A stretch of DNA of 64,000 nucleotides from Brevibacterium casei CIP 102111 (GCF_900169275.1 NZ_FXZC01000007.1:1-64000), one strand, 5' to 3'; shown: positions 32,971 through 42,935, numbered from the stretch's first letter. Numbers and translations: made by a program. Notes: generated by a model not told the origin, from the sequence alone.

Positions 32971-33672
32971 ATGACCACCGAACCTCAGCCCTCCCCGCCC
33001 AAGTCGAAGAAGCTCCTGCGCGGCCTTGCCGAGACCGTGGTCATCATCATCATCGCCCTCCTCATCTCCACCGCGCTGAAGACCTGGGTGGTCCGATCGT
33101 TCTACATTCCCTCCGGCTCGATGATGGACACCCTGCAGATCGACGACCGGGTCCTCGTCAACCAGCTCGCCCCCAAGTTCGGCCCGGCCAACCGCGGTGA
33201 CATCATCGTCTTCGACGATCCCGACGACTGGCTCACCGACGCCGAGGTGTCCGCCTACCAGCCCAACCCCGTCCTCGAATTCCTCGGCCTCGCCCCCTCC
33301 GACGCGGGCAACCAGCTCGTCAAACGCGTCATCGGGGTCGGCGGGGACACCGTCGAATGCTGCGACGCCCAGGGGAGGATCCTCGTCAACGGCACCCCCA
33401 TCGAGGAGACGTATCTGCCGCCGGACACTGCGCCCTCCGAGATGGAGTTCTCCGTCACCGTGCCCGAAGGCTCCTACTGGGTGATGGGCGACAACCGGAG
33501 CAACTCCGCCGATTCGCGCTACCACCAGGACACCCAGCCGTTCGTTCCCGCCGAGAACGTCGTCGGCACCGTGTTCTTCGTCAACTGGCCGCTCAGCCAC
33601 GTCCGGTGGGTCTCCACCCCCAAGGACGTCTTCGCAGACGTGCCCGATCCGCAGGGAATCACTGTCAGCTGA
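32971..33672 (+). CDS. lepB: Signal peptidase I, second tandem copy
   Basis: This 233-residue paralogue has a membrane helix (ETVVIIIIALLISTALKTWVV), catalytic serine in IPSGSMMDTL, lysine in LVKRVIGVGGD and the GDNRSNSADSR box. The catalytic neighbourhood differs (SGSMMDT against SESMQPT), so the two enzymes may prefer different substrates. The ATG of rnhB overlaps its stop by one base. Confidence 0.93.
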   Translation: MTTEPQPSPPKSKKLLRGLAETVVIIIIALLISTALKTWVVRSFYIPSGSMMDTLQIDDRVLVNQLAPKFGPANRGDIIVFDDPDDWLTDAEVSAYQPNPVLEFLGLAPSDAGNQLVKRVIGVGGDTVECCDAQGRILVNGTPIEETYLPPDTAPSEMEFSVTVPEGSYWVMGDNRSNSADSRYHQDTQPFVPAENVVGTVFFVNWPLSHVRWVSTPKDVFADVPDPQGITVS

Positions 33673-34412
33673 TGACCGGACGAGGACTGCACGACCTCGG
33701 CGTCGAACGCGCACTCGCCGCCGAGGGGTATGAGATCGTCATCGGCGTCGACGAGGTGGGACGCGGAGCGCTCGCCGGACCGGTGAGCGTCGGCGTCGCC
33801 GTCTTCGAACTCGGCCCCCTGTGCGCCGCCGACGTGCCCGAGGGCATCCACGACTCCAAACAGCTCGACGGTCCCTCTCGGTCGGCGGCGACCGCTCGCG
33901 TCCAGGCATGGGCGCACGCCTCGGCCGTCGGATCGACCCTGCCTGCCGAGATCGACGCCCTCGGGATGACCATGGCCCTCAACCTCGCGGCTCGGCGGGC
34001 ACTCGAGGGTGCGCTCGGCACAGCGTCCGGCGGCCCGGGTGCGGGTGCGTCGTCGCGACCGACGATGATCCTCCTCGACGGCAAGCACGACTGGCTCTCG
34101 GCTCCACTCACGCTCGACTGCCTGGGGATATTCGGGCCCGCCGCCGACATGGAGCTGCCGCCCGTGCGCACCGTGATCAAGGGCGACGGCAGCGTTCCCG
34201 TCATCGCGGCGGCGAGTATCGTGGCGAAAGTGCACCGCGACGAAACGATGATCAGCCTCGCCGAGGCGCACCCGCAGTATGGTTGGGAGTCGAACGTCGG
34301 ATACGGAACCGTTCACCACCGGCAGGCCATCGCCGAGCACGGACCGAGCCTCCACCACCGGATGAGCTTCCGGCTGCACCCCGAGAACGACGCGAAGAGA
34401 GGAACGACGTGA
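33672..34412 (+). CDS. rnhB: Ribonuclease HII
   Basis: This 246-residue nuclease cuts RNA in RNA-DNA hybrids and removes misincorporated ribonucleotides. The active-site motif is GVDEVGRGALAGP (first two acidic residues), with DGKHDW and later AAASIVAKVHRD. A Gly/Ala/Ser-rich insertion (SGGPGAGASS) lies mid-protein. The start overlaps the lepB stop by one base and the end overlaps the next gene by four. Confidence 0.95.
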   Translation: MTGRGLHDLGVERALAAEGYEIVIGVDEVGRGALAGPVSVGVAVFELGPLCAADVPEGIHDSKQLDGPSRSAATARVQAWAHASAVGSTLPAEIDALGMTMALNLAARRALEGALGTASGGPGAGASSRPTMILLDGKHDWLSAPLTLDCLGIFGPAADMELPPVRTVIKGDGSVPVIAAASIVAKVHRDETMISLAEAHPQYGWESNVGYGTVHHRQAIAEHGPSLHHRMSFRLHPENDAKRGTT

Positions 34413-34726
34413 GCACAGACGATCTCGACGACTACGAGGCCCAGCTCGAACTCCAGCTCTACAAGGAGTACCGCGATGTCGTCGGTCTCTTCGCCTACGT
34501 CGTCGAGACCGAACGCCGCTTCTACCTCGCCAACCACGTCGACCTCAAAGCGCACAACGACGCCGGCGACGTCTACTTCGAGCTCACCCTGCGCGATGCC
34601 TGGGTGTGGGACAGCTACCGGTCGGCCAGGTTCATCAAGATGGTCCACGTGCTCACGTTCAAGGACGTCAACATTGAGGAGATCGCCAAGTCCGACCTCG
34701 AGCCGCCGACCTCGATCGGGCGCTGA
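34409..34726 (+). CDS. DUF2469-family conserved actinobacterial protein
   Basis: This 105-residue protein starts VSTDDLDDYEAQLELQLYKE from a GTG overlapping the rnhB stop (GTGA), after a gagagg ribosome site. The sequence FAYVVETERRFYLAN and FIKMVHVLTFKDVNIEEI is strongly conserved in actinobacteria, where it nearly always follows rnhB. Its function is unknown to me. Translational coupling suggests a nucleic-acid-related role. Confidence 0.9.
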   Translation: MSTDDLDDYEAQLELQLYKEYRDVVGLFAYVVETERRFYLANHVDLKAHNDAGDVYFELTLRDAWVWDSYRSARFIKMVHVLTFKDVNIEEIAKSDLEPPTSIGR

Positions 34727-34817
34727 GCCGCCGCTGAACGGAATGCCGTCGGCGCCGAGGCTGACAGCCCTGACTCGTGCGTGATCCGGGTGTGGAGCGT
34801 CGCGCACTCATGTGCTC

Positions 34818-34854
34818 ACGGCCTGTGGAGGCTCAACCGCTGTCCACAGGCCGT
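34818..34854 (+). terminator. Hairpin terminator after the rnhB unit
   Basis: A perfect 12-bp stem, ACGGCCTGTGGA (34,818-34,829) and TCCACAGGCCGT (34,843-34,854), with a 13-nt loop, followed by tctct. It lies between DUF2469 and yraN. The sequence resembles the hairpin at 40,523-40,553. Confidence 0.65.
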
Positions 34855-34900
34855 TCTCTGATGCTTCCAGACGACCACGTGCTGTGGTGGCCTGGACGGC

Positions 34901-35317
34901 ATGGCACGGACGACGAAGACAGGACGGACTGCGCGGCCGACGGACACCCCGACCCGCGGTGACCGTCAGCTCGCCCTGGGCCGGACGGGTGAGGACCTCG
35001 CCGTCGCCCGCCTCGAGGCCGAGGGCATGGTCGTCCTCGACCGCAATGTCAGGTGCCGTGAGGGAGAGATCGACATCATCGCCCGCGACGGAGCGACCAT
35101 CGTCTTCGTCGAGGTCAAGACCCGCCGCACGATGCGGCAGGGCTCACCGCTCGAAGCGATCACGCCGGTGAAGCTGCGTCGGATCAGGATGCTCTCGGGA
35201 CTGTGGCTGCGCGAGCAGGCCGAGTTCTACCCTGCGACCCGCATCGACGCGATCGGCATCGTCATGTCACCGCGCCCGACCGTCACCCATGTGCGCAATG
35301 TGCAGGTCGACGCATGA
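34901..35317 (+). CDS. yraN: UPF0102/YraN-family endonuclease-like protein
   Basis: This 138-residue protein has the Holliday-junction-resolvase-like fold: LGRTGEDLAVARLEAEGM, then the acidic/lysine centre EGEIDIIARDG...FVEVKTRR. Its basic N-terminus is longer than usual. The yraN-comM-dprA order is conserved in actinobacteria, suggesting a role in DNA uptake or processing, but its activity is not established. The stop overlaps the comM start (ATGA). Confidence 0.9.
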   Translation: MARTTKTGRTARPTDTPTRGDRQLALGRTGEDLAVARLEAEGMVVLDRNVRCREGEIDIIARDGATIVFVEVKTRRTMRQGSPLEAITPVKLRRIRMLSGLWLREQAEFYPATRIDAIGIVMSPRPTVTHVRNVQVDA

Positions 35318-36978
35318 GCGAACAGCTGCACATCGTCGATGACCCAGGGGATGACTGCGATGCTGTCGACGCCGACTGGAGCCCCGACGGCGACGAACCA
35401 TTGGGAGTCGAGGACGCGAGGAGTGGCGAGACGACACCGGAGAAGACCGTCGTCGGACGGGCCGCCGCCGTCGCCCTCTGGGGGCTGGCCGGAAAGATCG
35501 TCTCGATCGAAGCCGTCGTCAGCGCAGGTCTTCCCGGCATCGACATCGTCGGCCTTCCCGACGCCTCGGTGAGCGAATCGCGCAAGCGGCTGCGTGCGGC
35601 GCTCGCCTTCCTCGGCATCCCGGTCGCCACCCAGCATCTGACGATCAACCTCACCCCGGGCAGTGTGCCGAAGATCGGCACCGGCTTCGATCTCGGCATC
35701 GCCGTCGCCGTGCTCAAGGCCCGCGGGATCATCAGCTCCGCCGAGACCGAGGCGGTCATCCACTGTGGGGAACTCGGCCTCGACGGCCGCATCCGACCGG
35801 TGAGCGGCGTGCTGCCGAGCCTCCATTGCGGCCTGCTCGCCGGCTTCGACCGATTCGTCGTTCCCGCCGGCAACCGGGCGGAGGCCGCGCTCATCGGAGA
35901 CGTCGATGTCCTCGCGGTGTCCTCGCTGGCCGAACTCGTCAACGCCTACGGCGGCAGCCTCGCCGTTCCCGCCCTGCCACCGGTCGTCGAGGCTCCCGGA
36001 CCGGGAGCGCATCCGACCGAACTCCACGACCTCGCCGAGGTGCAGGGGCAGGATGAGGCTCGGTTCGGGCTCGAGGTCGCCGCTGCGGGCGGTCACAACC
36101 TCCTCATGCGCGGCACCCCGGGCGCGGGGAAGACCCTGCTCGCTCAGTGCCTGCCCGGGATCCTCCCACCGCTCGACGACGCCCAGGCCCTCGAAGTCGC
36201 CGCGGTGCGCTCTCTGCGCGGGGAACTCGTGCCCGGTGAGGAGCTCGATCACCGGCCGCCGTTCGAGGCACCCCATCACCGGAGCACCGCCTCGGCGCTC
36301 GTGGGAGGCAGGAAGCCCGGCACGGTCGGCATCCTCAGCAAAGCCCATCGGGGTGTCCTCTTCATGGACGAGGCGCCGGAGTTCTCCCGGGACGTGCTCG
36401 AAGCGCTGCGGCAGCCGCTCGAGGCCCGTCAGGTCCACATCCACCGGGCCTGGGGGTCGATGGTGTTGCCGGCATCGTTCCAGCTCGTCATGGCCGCGAA
36501 CCCGTGCCCGTGCGGGGCGGGCATGCAGGCGGGCGCGAACACGGTGTGCAACTGCACGCCGATGGACAGACGCCGGTACGGCAATCGCCTCTCCGGGCCT
36601 CTCCTCGATCGTGTCGACCTCCAGCTCGAGCTCTACCCCGTCACTCCGGCCGACCTGCGTCTCGGCGGGGAGCAGGAGTCGAGCGCAGGTGTGGCCGCAC
36701 GAGTCGAGCACGCGAGGCGCGCGCAGGCGGATCGGTATGCGAACTGCGACTGGTCGCTCAATGCGATGGCACCGGGGCCGTGGCTGCGCGACCACTTCGG
36801 GATGCGACCGGCAGCTCTGCGCAGCCTCGACCGCGCGCTCGAGACGGGGAGGATCACGATGCGCGGCTACGACCGAGTGCTCCGGGTCGCCACGACCCTG
36901 ACCGACCTCGCCGGGGCGGAGGCTCCCGACGCCGACCGGATCGCTGCGGCCCTCGCGCTGCGGACCCAGGAGACATGA
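35314..36978 (+). CDS. comM: ComM/YifB-family Mg-chelatase-like AAA+ ATPase
   Basis: This 554-residue hexameric helicase promotes branch migration in natural transformation in some bacteria. It has an N-terminal Lon-like domain (SAGLPGIDIVGLPDASVSESRKR), a Walker A GTPGAGKT, a Walker B GVLFMDEAPEF, a zinc-like cysteine group NPCPCGAG...NTVCNC, and a C-terminal Mg-chelatase segment. An acidic N-terminal extension of about 45 residues is unusual. It overlaps both neighbours by 4 bp. Confidence 0.94.
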   Translation: MSEQLHIVDDPGDDCDAVDADWSPDGDEPLGVEDARSGETTPEKTVVGRAAAVALWGLAGKIVSIEAVVSAGLPGIDIVGLPDASVSESRKRLRAALAFLGIPVATQHLTINLTPGSVPKIGTGFDLGIAVAVLKARGIISSAETEAVIHCGELGLDGRIRPVSGVLPSLHCGLLAGFDRFVVPAGNRAEAALIGDVDVLAVSSLAELVNAYGGSLAVPALPPVVEAPGPGAHPTELHDLAEVQGQDEARFGLEVAAAGGHNLLMRGTPGAGKTLLAQCLPGILPPLDDAQALEVAAVRSLRGELVPGEELDHRPPFEAPHHRSTASALVGGRKPGTVGILSKAHRGVLFMDEAPEFSRDVLEALRQPLEARQVHIHRAWGSMVLPASFQLVMAANPCPCGAGMQAGANTVCNCTPMDRRRYGNRLSGPLLDRVDLQLELYPVTPADLRLGGEQESSAGVAARVEHARRAQADRYANCDWSLNAMAPGPWLRDHFGMRPAALRSLDRALETGRITMRGYDRVLRVATTLTDLAGAEAPDADRIAAALALRTQET

Positions 36979-38204
36979 TGGACGTGACCCCGCAGCGCAT
37001 CGCCGTCGCAGCACTCCTGCGGATCGGCGAACCCGGTGACGGCCTGCTCAAGGCCCTCGTCGATGCCGCGGGCCCTGTGACCGCGGTCGAACTCATCCGG
37101 GCGATCTCCTCCGGGGCGGTCGCGGTCGACGAGGTCGTCGGACGGCTCTCCGCCGAGCTCGGGGACATCACCGGTCAGGGGAGACTCCCCGAGGCGCTCG
37201 CCCGGTGGGCAGTGCGCGCCGCCGACGCCGACGGCGAACACGACCTTGAAGGCATGGCCCGCCTCGGCGGACGTCTCGTCATCCCCACCGACGACGAATG
37301 GCCGACCGCCATCGACGAACTCGGTCCCGCAGCGCCCTTGGGGCTGTGGGTGCGCGGGTCGGCGACCCTGCGCGAGGCGCTTGCGCAGGCGGTCGCCGTC
37401 GTCGGGGCGCGGGCGGCGAGCGGCTATGGGACGAAGTGCGCCTCCGACCTTGCCTGGGATCTCGCCGCCGACGGGTACACCGTCGTCTCCGGGGGAGCCT
37501 TCGGCATCGACGCGGCCGCTCACCGTGCGGCGCTCGCCCGGGAGGGCACGACGGTCGCATTCATGGCCGGGGGAGTCGACCGGTTCTATCCCGCGGCGAA
37601 CTCGGACCTCTTCGCACAGGTGCTCGAGCACGGTCTCCTCGTCTCCGAGACCGCACCCGGGATGACTCCGATGCGCCACCGGTTCCTCCTACGCAACCGC
37701 CTCATCGCCGCCTCGGCGCTTGCCACGGTCGTCGTCGAGGCCGGGTGGCGCAGCGGGGCGCTCAACACCGCCAGGCACGCGCTCGAACTCTCCCGCGTCG
37801 TCGCCGCCTACCCCGGGTCGGTGTACTCGGCGTCATCGGCCGGAACGAACCGGCTCATCCGTCTGAGGGAAGCCGACCTCGTCACCGGCGCCCCCGACGT
37901 CCTCGACCTCGTCCGGCCCGAGGAGCTGCCGTTGGGCGACCTCGGCGGCAGTGCAGCCGGGGATTCCTCTCGAGCTGGTGGGGGTTCTGGAGCGGGCGGC
38001 CGCGATGACCGGGTCGACGACCTCGGCGAACGGGAGCGGATCTGCCTCAACGCGCTCTCGGCGACGAAAGCCCTCGATGTCGGCACGCTTGCGGCCAGAG
38101 CGGGCCTGACGGTGGCCGATGCGCTCTCGGCGCTCGCCCTCCTCGAGATCGAGGGACTGAGCGAACGCGACGGGCCCGGGTGGAAGAAGCTGCGCCGGCG
38201 CTGA
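36975..38204 (+). CDS. dprA: DNA-processing protein DprA
   Basis: This 409-residue protein loads RecA on incoming single-stranded DNA. The Rossmann-like core is present: AVVGARAASGYG, VVSGGAFGIDAAAHRAAL, MAGGVDRFYPAAN and RNRLIAASALATVVVEAG with SGALNTARHA. A Gly/Ser-rich linker (DSSRAGGGSGAGGRDD) leads to a C-terminal winged helix (about 345-409). The start ATG overlaps the comM stop, and a second ATG follows directly. Confidence 0.94.
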   Translation: MMDVTPQRIAVAALLRIGEPGDGLLKALVDAAGPVTAVELIRAISSGAVAVDEVVGRLSAELGDITGQGRLPEALARWAVRAADADGEHDLEGMARLGGRLVIPTDDEWPTAIDELGPAAPLGLWVRGSATLREALAQAVAVVGARAASGYGTKCASDLAWDLAADGYTVVSGGAFGIDAAAHRAALAREGTTVAFMAGGVDRFYPAANSDLFAQVLEHGLLVSETAPGMTPMRHRFLLRNRLIAASALATVVVEAGWRSGALNTARHALELSRVVAAYPGSVYSASSAGTNRLIRLREADLVTGAPDVLDLVRPEELPLGDLGGSAAGDSSRAGGGSGAGGRDDRVDDLGERERICLNALSATKALDVGTLAARAGLTVADALSALALLEIEGLSERDGPGWKKLRRR

Positions 38205-38221
38205 ACGAGTACGCTTGAAGC

Positions 38222-39346
38222 GTGACCTCATCGCCTCGCTTCCCCGAGGTGGTCGACGACTACGCCGACCACCTGCGCGCGCGTGACGTCTCCGCCCATA
38301 CCCGCCGCGCCTACGTCGGTGATGTCGGCGACTTCTTCGCGCACGCCGCCCATCTGCCGGGGCGACGCGCAACCCGGACCCCCGAACAGTCACGGGAGAC
38401 CGACCGGTCACGGAAGACCGACGATTCGGGTGGCGCTGGGTCAGTGGGGTCCGGACGTGGGATCGCCGTGTCCGACATCAGCCTCGACGATCTGCGGTCG
38501 TGGCTCATCGCCCTCGACGATGCGGGAGCGGCGAAGTCGACGGTGGCGCGCAAGATCGCGGCGATCAAATCGTTCTTCTCCTACTGCGTGAGCACCCACG
38601 GACTGCCGTCCAACCCGGCCGCGCGTCTGCGCACCCCGAAGAAGGACTCACGGCTGCCCACCGTGCTCAAACCCCAGCAGGCGGCCGCCCTCGTCTCGGC
38701 AGGACGCAGTGGTGACGGAGGCAATCGGCGGGGAGGAGCCGGGTCGGACCGCGCGCGTGAGGGGGCCGGAGCGACAGCGAGCAGGGGAGCGGGGGCGGAC
38801 TCCCAACAGGATGAGGCCGCAGAGTCTGACGATGACGCTCAGGCGCTGCTCGCCCGGGACGCCGCCATCCTCGAGATGCTCTATGCGACGGCCGTGCGCG
38901 TATCCGAACTCTGCGGCCTCGACCGCAGCGACGTCGACCACCAGCGGTCGATGATCACCGTGCTCGGCAAGGGCGACAAGGAGCGCCGGGTGCCCTTCGG
39001 CGGCCCGGCACGCGATGCCCTCGCGATCTGGCTGAGACTGCGGGAGCGCTTCGCCACCGACAGGAGCGGTGACGCGCTCTTCCTCGGCCTGCGTGGAGGC
39101 CGAATCGGCGCCCGCCAGGTCCGCGAGCTCGTCCACCGCTACGGCGCGAACAACCCCGACGCCCCCGACATCGGACCGCACGGTCTCCGCCACTCGGCTG
39201 CCACGCACATGCTCGACAACGGTGCCGATCTGCGCCAGATCCAGGAGCTGCTCGGGCATTCGACGCTGAGCAGCACGCAGATCTACACCCATGTGTCGAT
39301 GCAGCGCCTGCAGGAGACCTACCGGCAGGCCCACCCGCGGGCCTGA
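38222..39346 (+). CDS. xerC: Tyrosine recombinase XerC-like
   Basis: This 374-residue recombinase resolves chromosome dimers with a partner. The catalytic residues are in [11 protein letters not shown] (Arg), [10 protein letters not shown] (Lys), [12 protein letters not shown] (His-x-x-Arg) and the nucleophile in STQIYTHV. Two low-complexity insertions (about 47-78 and about 160-205) make it longer than the usual 300 residues. The chromosomal position after dprA is normal for xerC, so it is housekeeping and not the island integrase. The start is a GTG. Confidence 0.92.
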   Translation: MTSSPRFPEVVDDYADHLRARDVSAHTRRAYVGDVGDFFAHAAHLPGRRATRTPEQSRETDRSRKTDDSGGAGSVGSGRGIAVSDISLDDLRSWLIALDDAGAAKSTVARKIAAIKSFFSYCVSTHGLPSNPAARLRTPKKDSRLPTVLKPQQAAALVSAGRSGDGGNRRGGAGSDRAREGAGATASRGAGADSQQDEAAESDDDAQALLARDAAILEMLYATAVRVSELCGLDRSDVDHQRSMITVLGKGDKERRVPFGGPARDALAIWLRLRERFATDRSGDALFLGLRGGRIGARQVRELVHRYGANNPDAPDIGPHGLRHSAATHMLDNGADLRQIQELLGHSTLSSTQIYTHVSMQRLQETYRQAHPRA

Positions 39347-39372
39347 GCGACTCGCTCACGTCCGGCACGCGC

Positions 39373-40482
39373 TCACTTCCTGAACTCCCAGTGCCATGCC
39401 TCGGGCAGGGACCCTCCCTGCCGTGCCCACGACGGATGCACCCATCCGAACGTCGGAGCGTTCGCCCGCATCCACTGATGCTCGGCACTGCCGAATGAGT
39501 TGATGCCGCCCCCGAGGTCCATCGCGAGCGCCCACCCGTGGTTCGACGTCCCCGGCGTCGCCGCGAGCTTTCCCTTGCGCCGTTTGAGGATGACCTGGGT
39601 GTCGTAGTCCCGGTAGGAGTCGGTGACCGAGATCGGCCTGCCGAACCGCGCGGAGTACGCGTGGGAGAGGCGGTCGAATGCGGCCTGCGCATCGCATCGG
39701 AGCATGTGCCCGGGGGCGGTGGTGAGCGGGCACAGCGCCGAGGCGGGAATGCGCCCATTCCGGTGTCCGCCCCACCCGCCCGCACCCGAATCCGTGTCAT
39801 CGCCGGCCGGCTCTTCGGCCGGCTTGCGTGCGAGCGGCAGCAGGAGGGACGCATCCTGACCGAAGAACGGCGCCGGATCGACATACGCCCGGTCGCTGTC
39901 CTTAGGCCAGACGCCGATGTGGAGGCAGGACTCCTGGCAGTGCGCGCCCGTCGAGACCGTGCCGATCTGCTCACCAGCTGCGAAGCGGTCGCCGACGGAG
40001 GCATCCGAACGCGCCGGTTGGAAGGAGACGACGTGACCGGACTCCGTCGTGATGCTCATCGTCTCGGTGCCCGCCACCGAGCCGCGGAAGCGAATGGTGC
40101 CCGCGGTCGGGGCGCGCACGGGTTCGTCGGGTACGGCCCGGACGTCGATGCCTCTGTGCCCGGCCAGCCATGTCTCCCGCGGCGGATCGAAGGCGGTGAC
40201 GATCTCCATCGCCGGTACCGGCGTGACCCAGGTGGTGCCCGCGGCTCGGGAAGCCTGCGGGGAGGCGTCAGCTGCGCCCACGCCGCCGAGGGCGACGAGA
40301 ACCGCGGTGACGAGGACGCTGATCCACAGCAGCGGCCTGCTCGGCAGGGGACCGGCTTTGCGTCGCCGAGGCGGACGCGCAGACGGACGCCGAGTCGGAC
40401 GGGCCGACAGTCGCCGTCGCGGAAGAGGGGCAGCGCTGCGGTGGGGCGGACGAGTCGATTCGGGAACGGCCATAACGCCCAT
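39373..40482 (-). CDS. Exported protein with M23-like and VanY (M15) peptidase domains
   Basis: This is a 369-residue cell-wall protein. It has a basic N-terminus and a membrane/signal segment (about 50-72), then an M23/LytM-like domain (about 85-210), then an M15 D-Ala-D-Ala carboxypeptidase-like domain (about 265-369). The M15 motifs look intact: SVTDSYRDYDTQ, SNHGWALAMDLGG and AWHWEF. The M23 part keeps HRGIDV but has CLHIGV where HLHFEV-type motifs lie, and lacks the usual histidine after the central strand, so it may be catalytically dead. It is divergent from rpsB and convergent with xerC. Confidence 0.85.
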   Translation of the reverse strand: MGVMAVPESTRPPHRSAAPLPRRRLSARPTRRPSARPPRRRKAGPLPSRPLLWISVLVTAVLVALGGVGAADASPQASRAAGTTWVTPVPAMEIVTAFDPPRETWLAGHRGIDVRAVPDEPVRAPTAGTIRFRGSVAGTETMSITTESGHVVSFQPARSDASVGDRFAAGEQIGTVSTGAHCQESCLHIGVWPKDSDRAYVDPAPFFGQDASLLLPLARKPAEEPAGDDTDSGAGGWGGHRNGRIPASALCPLTTAPGHMLRCDAQAAFDRLSHAYSARFGRPISVTDSYRDYDTQVILKRRKGKLAATPGTSNHGWALAMDLGGGINSFGSAEHQWMRANAPTFGWVHPSWARQGGSLPEAWHWEFRK

Positions 40483-41075
40483 GGAAATCGATGCCGCCGG
40501 TGCTGTCAGCAGAGGATTCTCCGCCTGTGGACGACCATCGGGCGTCCACAGGCCGCGCGCACACGAGTCGGTGCCGCATGCACAGGAGAGAGCACACGAG
40601 TGGGACCACCGGACCCCCGATGGGCCGGGCTCCGCTCACCCTCGCCGGTGCCCCACACCGCGGGGAGGCATGCTGAGCGCAATGCGCGTCCACAGCCGAA
40701 TGCGCACGAGTCGCGGAAGCGGGGAGCCCGCCCGAGAGCGCAGAGGCGACGCGAACCCGACGGCAGCCTCGGCGGGAGGTGGCGCAGCCGCCCGGGCACG
40801 GGACAGGCACACCCGGCGGCCGCCTCGGCGAGGGACATCCTCCGATTGGCGCAGGCTTGGCCACCCGCGATAGACTGCCCTCAGCAGAAGCGTGTCTTCT
40901 GACTACGCGTATCCGATCTCTTCTCCATCCCATGGTGCATGCGTACGCGCATGTGGGTTGGGCGAACCGGGTACCAGGAATCAACCGAAACCGCCATCGT
41001 CGCCGCCAGCCCCGTGTTGGCCGCGAACCATGGCACAACGCACCCGCAGGGTGCACGAGAAAGGAGGGCGTCGGC
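40483..41075. other. Divergent intergenic region with rpsB leader
   Basis: About 590 bp without a supported gene. It contains a perfect 11-bp hairpin (GCCTGTGGACG 40,523-40,533 and CGTCCACAGGC 40,543-40,553). A further gcgtccacag follows near 40,686. An ATGCG-TACG-CGCAT hairpin lies in the rpsB leader near 40,944, and a strong ribosome site AAGGAGG is at 41,061-41,067. Promoters for the peptidase gene and for rpsB should both lie here. The long leader before rpsB may carry autogenous control by S2. Confidence 0.45.
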
Positions 41076-42059
41076 ATGGCCGTCGTCACCATCCGCCAGC
41101 TGCTCGACAGCGGCGTTCACTTCGGACACCAGACCCGTCGTTGGAACCCGAAGATGAAGCGCTTCATCTTCACCGAGCGCAACGGCATCTACATCATCGA
41201 CCTGCAGAAGTCGCTGGGCTACATCGACACCGCGTTCGAGTTCGTCAAGGAGACCGTCTCCCACGGCGGCTCCATCCTCTTCGTCGGCACGAAGAAGCAG
41301 GCCCAGGAATCGATCGCCGAGCAGGCCAAGCGCGTCGGCCAGCCGTATGTCAACCAGCGTTGGCTCGGCGGCATGCTCACGAACTTCCAGACCATCTCCC
41401 TGCGTCTGCGCCGGCTGAAGGAACTCGAAGAGATCGACTTCGACGACGTTGCGGGCTCCTCGCACACGAAGAAGGAACTCCTCATCCTCCGTCGCGAGAA
41501 GGACAAGCTCGAGAAGACCCTCGGCGGCATCCGCGACATGCAGCGCACCCCGTCCGCTGTGTGGATCGTCGACACGAAGAAGGAGCACCTCGCCGTCGAC
41601 GAGGCGAAGAAGCTGGGCATCCCGGTCATCGCGATCCTCGACACCAACTGCGACCCCGACGACGTCACCTACCCGATCCCGGGCAACGACGACGCCATCC
41701 GCTCGGTCTCGCTGCTCACCCGCGTGATCGCCGACGCCGTGGCCGAGGGCCTCATCGCCCGCCACTCCGGCGACGACGAGTCCGGTGAGAAGAACGTCTC
41801 CGCCGTCGAGCCGATGCCCGAGTGGGAGCGCGAACTCCTCGAGGGCAACGCCGCCGAAGCGAACGCCGACGCCGCTGACGCCTCGACCGAAGCCTCCGCC
41901 GCTGCCACCGCAGCCGAGGCCCAGTCCGAGGAGACCACCGCCACCGACGCGACGGACGCCGCCGCCGAAGGTGCCGTCGCCGACGCCGATGCGAAGGCAG
42001 CGGACGCCGAGGGCAAGGCCGCAGCCGCCGACGCTGCCGCTGACTCCACCGAGTCCTGA
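41076..42059 (+). CDS. rpsB: Ribosomal protein S2
   Basis: This 327-residue protein has the S2 core ([53 protein letters not shown]) in the first 255 residues. An extended tail built almost wholly of Ala, Glu, Asp and Thr follows. Such tails occur in actinobacterial S2, but this one is long. The start at 41,076 follows AAGGAGG. tsf follows 33 bp later in the same unit. Confidence 0.97.
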   Translation: MAVVTIRQLLDSGVHFGHQTRRWNPKMKRFIFTERNGIYIIDLQKSLGYIDTAFEFVKETVSHGGSILFVGTKKQAQESIAEQAKRVGQPYVNQRWLGGMLTNFQTISLRLRRLKELEEIDFDDVAGSSHTKKELLILRREKDKLEKTLGGIRDMQRTPSAVWIVDTKKEHLAVDEAKKLGIPVIAILDTNCDPDDVTYPIPGNDDAIRSVSLLTRVIADAVAEGLIARHSGDDESGEKNVSAVEPMPEWERELLEGNAAEANADAADASTEASAAATAAEAQSEETTATDATDAAAEGAVADADAKAADAEGKAAAADAAADSTES

Positions 42060-42092
42060 TCTCACTCACCTCCACCACCACTAGGAGAAAGA

Positions 42093-42920
42093 ATGGCAAA
42101 CTACACTGCCGCTGACATCAAGGAACTGCGCGAGAAGACCGGCGCCGGAATGATGGACGTCAAGAAGGCCCTCGATGAGGCCGACGGCGACCAGGCGAAG
42201 GCCATCGAGCTCCTCCGTGTGAAGGGCCTCAAGGGCGCCACGAAGCGCGAAGGCCGTGCCACCTCCGACGGTCTCGTCGCCACCTCCGTCGACGGCGGCG
42301 TCGGCACCATGATCGAGCTCGACTCGGAGACCGACTTCGTCGCGAAGTCGCAGCGCTTCATCGACCTCGCCGACGAAGTCCTCGCACTCGCCGTGTCGAA
42401 CAAGTCCGAGTCGGCCGAGTCGCTGCTCTCGGTCGAGGCCGACGGCAAGACCGTCGCCCAGTTCATCACCGAGTCCGGTGCCGCCCTGGGCGAGAAAGTC
42501 GACCTGCGTCGCGTCGGTCGTCTCGAAGGCCAGAAGGTGGAGTCCTACCTCCACCGCACGAACAAGGACCTGCCCCCGCAGGTCGGCGTTCTCTTCGCCT
42601 ACGAAGGCGATGACCAGGCCGTCGCGCACGACGTCGCCGTGCACATCGCCGCCCTCGCGCCGAAGTACTTCTCGCGTGAGGATGTCCCGGCCGAGCTCGT
42701 CGAGAACGAGCGCCGCATCGCCGAGGACACCGCGAAGAACGAAGGCAAGCCGGAACAGGCTCTGCCGAAGATCATCGAAGGCCGCGTCAACGGCTTCTTC
42801 AAGGAGAACTGCCTGCTCGACCAGGGATTCGCCAAGGATCCCAAGCAGACCGTGGGCAAGGTCCTCGAGGCCGCCGGCCTCAAGGCGACCGGTTTCCTCC
42901 GCTACCGCGTGGGAGCCTGA
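42093..42920 (+). CDS. tsf: Elongation factor Ts
   Basis: This 275-residue nucleotide-exchange factor for EF-Tu starts MANYTAADIKELREKTGAGMMDVKKAL and contains the TDFVAK motif (LDSETDFVAKSQRF) that contacts EF-Tu. An aggagaaag ribosome site is well placed. Two terminators follow. Confidence 0.97.
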   Translation: MANYTAADIKELREKTGAGMMDVKKALDEADGDQAKAIELLRVKGLKGATKREGRATSDGLVATSVDGGVGTMIELDSETDFVAKSQRFIDLADEVLALAVSNKSESAESLLSVEADGKTVAQFITESGAALGEKVDLRRVGRLEGQKVESYLHRTNKDLPPQVGVLFAYEGDDQAVAHDVAVHIAALAPKYFSREDVPAELVENERRIAEDTAKNEGKPEQALPKIIEGRVNGFFKENCLLDQGFAKDPKQTVGKVLEAAGLKATGFLRYRVGA

Positions 42921-42935
42921 TCCGCTTGTGATCGC

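Noticed and set aside
38222-39346. XerC as the integrase of the island
   Set aside because: It sits 20 kb away in a conserved housekeeping context after dprA and matches XerC. Nothing links it to the mutM junctions.
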